Shown here: positions 1 to 5,795 of the stretch, piece by piece | How positions within the stretch are numbered: the first letter of the stretch is position 1 | Layout: each line of letters begins with the position of its first letter | From: an uncultured Alphaproteobacteria bacterium | GTDB taxonomy: Bacteria > Pseudomonadota > Alphaproteobacteria > CASFRQ01 > SAAU01 | Length of the DNA stretch: 9,014 bases | Assembly: GCA_949296785.1 (NCBI GenBank) | Contig: CASFRQ010000217.1 | Span: 1-9,014 of the forward strand | Direction of reading: 5' to 3' | Notes under the pieces: model-generated | The model's input: only the letters and a program-made list of their open reading frames with translations | Told to the model about the DNA's origin: nothing | Database searches by the model: none | Made by a program: the position numbers and the translations under genes

Positions 1-1
1 A

Positions 2-1390
2 AAGGCGCAGCCTTCTGAAACGGGGAAAACGACGGAGGAAGAGTTTTTCGGAAAAAAAATAAAGCGTTTTCTGAAAGGAATAAAGTTTCGTATTTTTCCC
101 AAAAGCCTCCTGCTGCGTTTTTTCTTGATTTTATTTTTTCCTTTGATGTTGTTACAAGTGGTGATGAGTGCTTTTTTCTTTGACAACCATTGGGACACCA
201 TCAGCCGCCGCCTGGCTTCCAGTATCGTCGGGGAAATAGAGACCGCCGTTCAGGTTTACGAAAGGTATCCGAATAACGCGGAGACGGGGTTTCTTTTAAA
301 ACAGCTTTCTCTTCATCTTCAGATGGAAATTTCGTTTGAACCCGGAGAAAAGTTGCAGTATCCTCTTCCGAAAAGCAAAAATTCCATGATGGTTTCGGCT
401 TTGCGCCGTTCTTTGAACAATACGAGAATGCCGTATTGGATTGACGAGTTTGAGGATGGCAAGTATGTCCAAATATCCATAGAGGCTAAAAAAGGTGTTT
501 TTACCGTTCGTGTTCCTTCCAAAAGGTTTTTTTCCTCCACGATTTATGTTTTTCTTTTGTGGATGATTGGTTCTTCGCTCCTTTTATTTATCATTGCGTT
601 TGTCTTTATGAAAAACCAAATTCGGCCGATGAGCCGCCTGTCCAAAGCGGCCAGCGAATTCGGGATGGGACGGGAGGCAAAAGATTTCAAACCGGAGGGG
701 GCTTTGGAAGTTCGTCAGGCGGGCGAAGCCTTCTTAGATATGAGAAACAGGATTCAACGCTATTTGAACGAAAGAACGCGTATGCTGGCCGGCATTTCGC
801 ACGATTTGCGCACCCCTTTGACCAGAATGAAGCTGCAGCTGTCCATGATGGAATATGACGGTATTCAGGGAATTGACGAGCTTTTGTCCGACATTGACGA
901 AATGGAGCACATGATTGAAGGCTATCTCAGTTTCACGAAAGGCGAAGGACGAGAAAGCACCGTATCTATTGAAGCGGGAGAACTTTTGAAAGATCTTGTC
1001 CAAAAACTGCGTCGCAACGGGCAGGTGATAGACCTGCACATAGAGGGAAAACAGTTTCTGTGCGTTCGCCCGCGGGAAATAACGCGCGCGATTATGAATA
1101 TTCTGACCAATGCGGGACGGTATGCGAAGACGGCTTCCGTCCGTGCCGGTGCCCGTATCGGTTATTATGAGATTATTGTTGACGACGACGGTCCAGGCAT
1201 ATCCAAAGATGACAGGGAAGCGGTATTTCGCGCCTTTTACCGTCTTGATGATTCCAGAAACACAAAAACCGGCGGCGTGGGGCTGGGATTAACTATTGCC
1301 AGAGATACGATTTTTTCTCATGGAGGGGATATCCTGCTAGAGGACAGTCCTTTAGGAGGTTTACGCGTGCGGATAAGGATTCCGTTCTAA
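2..1390 (+). CDS. EnvZ-like membrane sensor histidine kinase (5' partial)
   Basis: This is a two-component sensor kinase of the EnvZ/OmpR class, which autophosphorylates on a histidine and passes the phosphate to a response regulator, probably encoded just upstream of the window. The frame is open from base 2. A start at the TTG at 125 would cut through the first membrane segment, so the true start is almost certainly off the left edge. Counting from the codon at base 2: a basic lead-in (18-34), membrane segment 1 (about 36-60), a roughly 120-residue periplasmic domain, membrane segment 2 (about 178-203), HAMP (204-256), the H-box SHDLRTPL with His267, the N-box Asn370, the DDDGPG motif at 394-399, and the glycine box GGVGLGL at 424-429. 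All catalytic motifs are intact. The size and short periplasmic domain fit EnvZ better than the longer ChvG kinases. The signal sensed cannot be read from the sequence. Confidence 0.93.
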   Translation, partial: KAQPSETGKTTEEEFFGKKIKRFLKGIKFRIFPKSLLLRFFLILFFPLMLLQVVMSAFFFDNHWDTISRRLASSIVGEIETAVQVYERYPNNAETGFLLKQLSLHLQMEISFEPGEKLQYPLPKSKNSMMVSALRRSLNNTRMPYWIDEFEDGKYVQISIEAKKGVFTVRVPSKRFFSSTIYVFLLWMIGSSLLLFIIAFVFMKNQIRPMSRLSKAASEFGMGREAKDFKPEGALEVRQAGEAFLDMRNRIQRYLNERTRMLAGISHDLRTPLTRMKLQLSMMEYDGIQGIDELLSDIDEMEHMIEGYLSFTKGEGRESTVSIEAGELLKDLVQKLRRNGQVIDLHIEGKQFLCVRPREITRAIMNILTNAGRYAKTASVRAGARIGYYEIIVDDDGPGISKDDREAVFRAFYRLDDSRNTKTGGVGLGLTIARDTIFSHGGDILLEDSPLGGLRVRIRIPF

Positions 1391-1547
1391 ACTGAAAATC
1401 GGAAGATAAGAAAAGACAAGGAGTAAAAAGCGAAAAACAGATACTATGGAAAAAGCGAAAGGAAGAGGGGAAAGGCAAGGATTGAAAATCTCCCGTCCTG
1501 TAAAAAAATGTTTTTCAGAAAGCTTTTTATAGAAATATCGCAGAGAT

Positions 1548-1579
1548 ACCCAGGAAAAAATATTTTTCGGTGTCCGGGT
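1548..1579 (+). other. Imperfect hairpin downstream of kinase gene, possible weak terminator
   Basis: ACCC-A-GGA (1548-1555) can pair with TCCGGGT (1573-1579) with one bulged A. Inside the loop sits a perfect 12-bp palindrome, AAAAATATTTTT (1556-1567). The downstream sequence is T-rich (gtttcggtgtttttt) but has no T-run directly after the stem, so it is at best an imperfect terminator for the kinase transcript. Confidence 0.25.
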
Positions 1580-1700
1580 TGTTTCGGTGTTTTTTGCCGA
1601 TGCTGAGAAAGTCTCGTTCCTTAAAGGGAAGATTAGAAAAAAAGAATGTTTTTTTATCAAAAACTAAAAGAAAAATGTTGCGAAATATTCCGGAGTGTGG

Positions 1701-1718
1701 TTACCTAAGCTTTAGTAA
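1701..1718. promoter_or_regulatory. Imperfect 18-bp palindrome upstream of pckG
   Basis: TTAC-N2-AAGCTT-N2-GTAA is symmetric at 14 of 18 positions. It lies 50 to 68 bases ahead of the pckG start codon, where a regulator of a gluconeogenic gene could bind. No regulator family is recognised, so this is positional evidence only. Confidence 0.3.
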
Positions 1719-1722
1719 AGAA

Positions 1723-1740
1723 AACCGTAATAAAACGGTT
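1723..1740. promoter_or_regulatory. Perfect 6-bp inverted repeat just upstream of the pckG ribosome binding site
   Basis: AACCGT (1723-1728) and ACGGTT (1735-1740) form a perfect inverted repeat separated by AATAAA. It ends 15 bases before the Shine-Dalgarno sequence AAAGGGGA (about 1756-1763). It could be an operator or a small leader hairpin in the mRNA. The sequence alone does not distinguish these. Confidence 0.35.
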
Positions 1741-1768
1741 GTTAAAATAAAAAAGAAAGGGGAAGACA

Positions 1769-3646
1769 ATGATAGAACAGCAAATTACAAATAATCCGAC
1801 CGCTCAAATCACACAACAGGCACCGACTTCTCATAAAAAAGTGTTGGAGTTTGTGGAAAAATTTACCTCTTTGTGTGAACCGAAGGCCGTTTACTGGTGC
1901 GACGGATCGGATGAGGAATACAAAAGAATTTGCGATTTGTTGGTGGAAAAGGGGACTTTCACAAAGCTTAATCCGAATAAAAGGCCGAACAGCTATCTGG
2001 CGCGCTCCAATCCGAAAGATGTTGCGCGTGTAGAGGCGAGGACTTTTATTTGTTCCAAAAGGGAAGTGGACGCGGGGCCTACTAATAACTGGATTGACCC
2101 GGAGGAGATGCGCGAAAAGCTGATGGGGTTGTTTAAAGGCTGCATGCACGGGCGGACTTTATATGTGATTCCTTTTTCCATGGGGCCTTTGGGATCAAAA
2201 CTTTCTCAGATAGGTATTGAGCTGACGGACTCGCCCTATGTGGTCGCCAATATGCGGATTATGACGCGGATGGGACAGAAGGTTTGGGATGTTTTGGGCG
2301 AAGACGGTTTTTTTATCCCTTGCTGTCATTCGGTCGGTTCTCCTTTGGAAGAGGGAGCGCCCGACTCTTCCTGGCCATGCAATCCGGAAAATACTTATAT
2401 TGTTCATTTCCCGGAAACGAGGGAAATTTATTCTTTCGGCAGCGGATACGGCGGCAACGCTTTGTTGGGCAAAAAATGCCTGGCGTTGAGGATTGCGTCC
2501 AAAATGGCATGCGACGAAGACTGGCTGGCCGAACACATGATGATTTCCGGTATTGAGTCTCCGGACGGTAAAAAGACTTATATCGCCGGCGCTTTCCCGA
2601 GCGCGTGCGGTAAAACGAATCTGGCGATGTTGATCCCGCCGAAGGAAATGACGGGATGGAAAGTGTCCACCGTTGGGGACGATATCGCCTGGATTCACAA
2701 AGGGGAAGACGGCGCTTTATACGCGATTAACCCGGAAAGCGGCTTTTTCGGCGTGGCGCCCGGTACTTCCGCCAAGACAAATAAAAACGCGATGGAATCC
2801 TGCCGTGCGAACACGATTTTCACAAATGTCGCTTTGACCGATGACGGCGATGTCTGGTGGGAAGGGATGACGGACGAAAAACCGGCGCATCTGATTGACT
2901 GGCGGGGCAACGATTGGACGCCGGAAAGTCCGACGCCGGCGGCGCATCCGAATGCCAGGTTTACGGCGCCCGCTTCTCAATGTCCGACTATTGACGACAG
3001 ATGGGAGGATCCGAACGGCGTTAAGATTGAAGCTTTTCTTTTCGGCGGCCGGATGAGCCATAATGTCCCATTGGTCATTCAGTCGTTTAACTGGGCGCAC
3101 GGGGTGTATTTGGCTTCGGTCATGGGGTCGGAAAAAACCGCCGCGGCGGAAGGAACGGCCGGAGAGATTAGACGTGATCCTTTTGCGATGTTGCCGTTCT
3201 GCGGTTACAATATGGGTGATTATTTTTCCCACTGGCTGAATATCGGGCGGGAATTGTCCCAGATGCCTTTGATTTTCCGCGTAAACTGGTTTCAAAAGGA
3301 TGAAGAAGGGCACTTCATGTGGCCCGGTTTCGGCGACAATATGCGCGTTCTAAAATGGATTGTGGAAAGGGTACGCCACACGGCGAACGCCGTTGAATGC
3401 CCTCTCGGCTTAATGCCGGAATATGAGGATTTGGATTGGCGCGGTCTTGATTATCCGCAGGAAAAGTTTGTGGAGCTGATGACCGTGGACAAAGCGGAAG
3501 GGTTGCGGGAATTTGAATCTCAACGCCTTTTCTACAGACCGTTTGCGGAAGAACAACGCCTTCCAAAAGAATTTGTCCATGAACTGGCTTTGTTGGAATT
3601 ACGGCTGGAGCGTTCGGACGAAGTGTGGAAACCGCGGAAAAAATAG
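1769..3646 (+). CDS. pckG: Phosphoenolpyruvate carboxykinase, GTP-dependent
   Basis: The enzyme converts oxaloacetate plus GTP to phosphoenolpyruvate, GDP and CO2 in the cytoplasm, the entry step of gluconeogenesis. It can also run in the carboxylating direction in some anaerobes. At 625 residues it matches the GTP-type family, not the shorter ATP-type. Landmarks: DVAR at 84-87 (substrate-binding Arg), GPTNNW at 103-108, the GSGYGGN segment at 224-230, metal-ligand candidates Lys235, His256 and Asp304, the P-loop GAFPSACGKTN at 274-284 with the family's reactive Cys280 and Lys282, GFFGVAPGTS at 325-334, Asn395 and Arg397, and the guanine-side segment FMWPGFGDN at 516-524. The first 20 residues are a polar, Gln/Asn/Thr-rich lead. 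AAAGGGGA sits 5 bases before the ATG and supports this start. One oddity is that the usual GGRR reads GGRM at 426-429. It is probably transcribed from its own promoter in the long upstream gap. Confidence 0.97.
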   Translation: MIEQQITNNPTAQITQQAPTSHKKVLEFVEKFTSLCEPKAVYWCDGSDEEYKRICDLLVEKGTFTKLNPNKRPNSYLARSNPKDVARVEARTFICSKREVDAGPTNNWIDPEEMREKLMGLFKGCMHGRTLYVIPFSMGPLGSKLSQIGIELTDSPYVVANMRIMTRMGQKVWDVLGEDGFFIPCCHSVGSPLEEGAPDSSWPCNPENTYIVHFPETREIYSFGSGYGGNALLGKKCLALRIASKMACDEDWLAEHMMISGIESPDGKKTYIAGAFPSACGKTNLAMLIPPKEMTGWKVSTVGDDIAWIHKGEDGALYAINPESGFFGVAPGTSAKTNKNAMESCRANTIFTNVALTDDGDVWWEGMTDEKPAHLIDWRGNDWTPESPTPAAHPNARFTAPASQCPTIDDRWEDPNGVKIEAFLFGGRMSHNVPLVIQSFNWAHGVYLASVMGSEKTAAAEGTAGEIRRDPFAMLPFCGYNMGDYFSHWLNIGRELSQMPLIFRVNWFQKDEEGHFMWPGFGDNMRVLKWIVERVRHTANAVECPLGLMPEYEDLDWRGLDYPQEKFVELMTVDKAEGLREFESQRLFYRPFAEEQRLPKEFVHELALLELRLERSDEVWKPRKK

Positions 3647-3659
3647 TTTGCGAAGAGGA

Positions 3660-3687
3660 CTTCCCCGTTCCGGAAGGGCCGGGGAAG
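3660..3687 (+). terminator. GC-rich hairpin after pckG, lacking a U-tract
   Basis: CTTCCCCG (3660-3667) pairs perfectly with CGGGGAAG (3680-3687), an 8-bp stem. The loop contains the palindrome TTCCGGAA. It starts 14 bases after the pckG stop and ends 46 bases before the next start codon. There is no T-run after it, so it is not a standard intrinsic terminator. It may protect the 3' end of pckG mRNA or act as a pause site between two co-transcribed genes. Confidence 0.45.
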
Positions 3688-3733
3688 GGCTACCGCCGAG
3701 AAAAGTCTGATGATTAAAAGGAGAACTGTTTAA

Positions 3734-5611
3734 ATGCCTTTCAGAACAAGAAAAAATCCGGATGAACTTTTAAAGTCCATTTTGGCGCAGGATGCCGCTT
3801 TAAAAGAAAGTATGGAAAAAAAAGAAACAGGTAAAGAAACTTTTGGTGAAAAAAGCGTTGCGGAAAGTTCTTCTTTTGAAGAGTTTTCAGTGAAAAACAA
3901 CGATTCCGGGACATTTTCGGAGTCTTCCGATTTCGGCGGGAAGGCGGAGGATAATTCTGTTTCCGGGCAGCCTGGCGGGTGGTTGGACAAGGAAGATGTT
4001 GACGAAACCATTCGTGAAACGGAAGTGGGGGAAAAGGTTCGGCAAGAACTTCTGGATAGAGCGGTTGAACCTCCTTCTTTAATGGGAAACACTTTGGATG
4101 AACAGGCAGAAAACGCCGAGAAGATGCTTTCGGCGCAGGAGGAAAGTTTGCCACCGGCAGAGGCAGAAAATCCTTTAGAGGACCGAGCAGAAGAAAAGGA
4201 CGAGACACAGAAGAAACCTGAAGAAAATAATGGTTCAGAAGAAGAGGCTCTGAACGGAGAGGGGACGGATAACGATGTGGAGAAGGCCGAGAACCTTATC
4301 AATGAAGAGACTCAGGTTTATCAAGAAGCCTATTCCGAAGAAATGAATGAGGATTTACCGTCGGAAAAAGCCGGTGAAAACGGGATGGTTTTTGCCGTTG
4401 AAAAGACGGAACCGGATAATTTAAATTCTGAAGAAGACTCTTTTGTGGAAGATATGCCCGTTTTTACCGAAAAACAGGAACGCCCTCATCAAAGGCCGAC
4501 TGCCGCCGACAGGAAAATAAAGAACGATATCGGACGGGAGGAACTGGAGGAAGAAGAGGTGAATGTTCCTCATTTGCCTGAATTTTTACAAGATAAAGGG
4601 TTTTCTGATGTGGGTGGAGAGGAGGATACTTTTGTTCCGTCCAGCCGGGTTGTTTCTTCCTTTGAAGCGGATGAAGAGGATGAAGCCGGTCGGCCGGAGT
4701 TGATTGACGACAGGCCATCCGTCCGTTTTGAACTTCCCAAGGCCATTATGTATGAAAAAGAAAACACCTATGCTTTTTCGTTCGGAAGAGGACAGGAAGT
4801 GTTTGCGGAGGCTTCCGAACGCAAAACCATTCGTTTGGACGATGCGGGGCAGGCGCACGGATATTCTTTAAAAGACTGGAATCTTGTGATTGTTCAGTTG
4901 CAGTTGATACCTTTGCTTCAATATGCCGGGCAGATGTACGACCTGCCGAAAGACGGGGTACACGGCGGTTTGCTGATAGGGCCGAATGAAGTAATAATGC
5001 CTATTACGAATCCTTCTGAAATAGATGTGCCGAATTCTTTTGATTTTCCTTTGTCCAAAACAAAAGAAAACCATTTTCTGTTGGGTGCGTTGGGATTTCA
5101 ATCCTCAAAGGATTGGGGGCTGGCTTTAAATACCATGAAGGTTATCAATTTGGATAATAAATGGGGAGAGACGCTTTCTTTTAACGGGGAAAGCGGTATG
5201 CTGATAGGGCCGGAAAACAGTGTTCTGTATTTCTTTAATCTGGGTCAGCTTGTTTTGCCGAAGGACGAACAACCGGGGGAGGAACATTTTTATCCAGAAA
5301 ACATGATTATCTCACCGGTGAAGGACAGTGCTTTTTATCTTGATGAAACGCAGGAGAGTCAGGCTTTGGAAGGAACGATGGAGCGTTCCGTCATTGTTGT
5401 GCAGACGGATGCGAAAGCTTACGGCTGGCATGTGGCTTTTGAAAACGGGATAGACATGAATCTGTTGGATGTTTGCGAGTATCAGCGGCGGAACCATTAT
5501 CTTCCGGACGCTGCCGGCATGATATATTTCGGCGATAAAGAATTTTCCTTTTCCAAAATAACGCAGATTCAAGTGTATACCAAAACCAGATATGCCGGTT
5601 ATACCGGATAG
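3734..5611 (+). CDS. Unrecognised acidic, repeat-containing soluble protein
   Basis: I do not recognise this 625-residue protein. No signal peptide or membrane helix is visible, so a cytoplasmic location is inferred. A short basic start (MPFRTRKNPDELLKSIL) leads into about 300 residues very rich in Glu, Asp, Ser, Asn and Gly (about 20-325), which looks disordered. The C-terminal part, about 330-620, is more hydrophobic and beta-like. Three segments there look like diverged copies of one module: a Trp (382, 461, 565), a 26 to 29 residue stretch, then Gly plus a hydrophobic pair and a turn (GGLLIGPNE at 411-419, SGMLIGPENS at 487-496, AGMIYFGDKE at 594-603). Start choice: AAAGGAGAA at 3717-3725 lies 8 bases before the ATG, a strong ribosome binding site. 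It sits 87 bases after pckG and just ahead of uvrC, so co-transcription with either is possible. A binding or scaffold role is conceivable, but the sequence does not establish a function. Confidence 0.85.
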   Translation: MPFRTRKNPDELLKSILAQDAALKESMEKKETGKETFGEKSVAESSSFEEFSVKNNDSGTFSESSDFGGKAEDNSVSGQPGGWLDKEDVDETIRETEVGEKVRQELLDRAVEPPSLMGNTLDEQAENAEKMLSAQEESLPPAEAENPLEDRAEEKDETQKKPEENNGSEEEALNGEGTDNDVEKAENLINEETQVYQEAYSEEMNEDLPSEKAGENGMVFAVEKTEPDNLNSEEDSFVEDMPVFTEKQERPHQRPTAADRKIKNDIGREELEEEEVNVPHLPEFLQDKGFSDVGGEEDTFVPSSRVVSSFEADEEDEAGRPELIDDRPSVRFELPKAIMYEKENTYAFSFGRGQEVFAEASERKTIRLDDAGQAHGYSLKDWNLVIVQLQLIPLLQYAGQMYDLPKDGVHGGLLIGPNEVIMPITNPSEIDVPNSFDFPLSKTKENHFLLGALGFQSSKDWGLALNTMKVINLDNKWGETLSFNGESGMLIGPENSVLYFFNLGQLVLPKDEQPGEEHFYPENMIISPVKDSAFYLDETQESQALEGTMERSVIVVQTDAKAYGWHVAFENGIDMNLLDVCEYQRRNHYLPDAAGMIYFGDKEFSFSKITQIQVYTKTRYAGYTG

Positions 5612-5631
5612 GGTGCTAAAAAAAATGGTGA

Positions 5632-5666
5632 GGCGACGGATGAAAATGAAGTCAAATGCCGTCGCC
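5632..5666. repeat. Perfect 8-bp GC-rich inverted repeat upstream of uvrC
   Basis: GGCGACGG (5632-5639) and CCGTCGCC (5659-5666) form a perfect 8-bp stem around a 19-base loop. The in-frame ATG at 5640 is the first loop base, and its possible ribosome binding site GAGG (5630-5633) is half inside the stem. Read on the minus strand, the stem is followed after six bases by eight T residues (the A-run at 5618-5625), which resembles a loose terminator for antisense transcription. Confidence 0.55.
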
Positions 5667-5729
5667 GAAAAAGAAAGTTCTCTTTTGGTGGCTGATAAAG
5701 ACGAGAAAATTTTTAAGCAAAGATTAAAA

Positions 5730-5757
5730 GGCGGTGTTCCGGAGGCGGAGGACCGCC
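5730..5757. repeat. Second GC-rich inverted repeat upstream of uvrC
   Basis: GGCGGT (5730-5735) pairs perfectly with ACCGCC (5752-5757) around a 16-base loop. Pyrimidine-rich sequence follows (gtccctcttctttcaatttt), so it could be a weak terminator or pause site between the unknown gene and uvrC. It ends 38 bases before the preferred uvrC start. Confidence 0.4.
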
Positions 5758-5795
5758 GTCCCTCTTCTTTCAATTTTACGGCTCAAGAGGAAAAA

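Larger units (their letters stand above)
1391..1768. other. AT-rich intergenic region upstream of pckG
   Basis: The 378 bases between the kinase stop and the PEP carboxykinase start hold no convincing gene. Frames open on either strand here lack ribosome binding sites or run into the flanking genes. The region contains three hairpins built from an A-run and a T-run (1498-1518, 1548-1579, 1637-1655) and two dyads nearer the pckG start (1701-1718 and 1723-1740). I saw no textbook -35/-10 pair and no clean intrinsic terminator for the kinase gene, although the 1548-1579 hairpin could serve as a poor one. Its length suggests that it holds the pckG promoter and leader. Confidence 0.6.

Noticed and set aside
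1361..1660. 99-codon minus-strand frame across the kinase end and intergenic region
   Set aside because: It is Phe/Ser-rich low-complexity translation of purine-rich DNA, with no ribosome site, and overlaps the kinase C-terminus.
1570..1794. 74-codon + strand frame ending inside pckG
   Set aside because: It has no ribosome site, overlaps the conserved pckG start in another frame, and its Lys/Arg-rich product reflects AT-rich non-coding DNA.
2717..3313. Minus-strand 198-codon frame inside pckG
   Set aside because: It lies wholly opposite conserved pckG sequence and its Arg/Pro/His-rich product looks like an antisense shadow.
3730..4302. Minus-strand 190-codon frame opposite the acidic half of the unknown gene
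   Set aside because: Its Ser/Phe-rich composition is what the complement of Glu/Lys-rich codons gives. The + strand frame has a strong ribosome site and a coherent protein.
1769..5611. Two consecutive genes of exactly the same length (625 codons, 1878 bases)
   Set aside because: The proteins share no visible sequence or domain similarity, so the equal length is a coincidence rather than a duplication.
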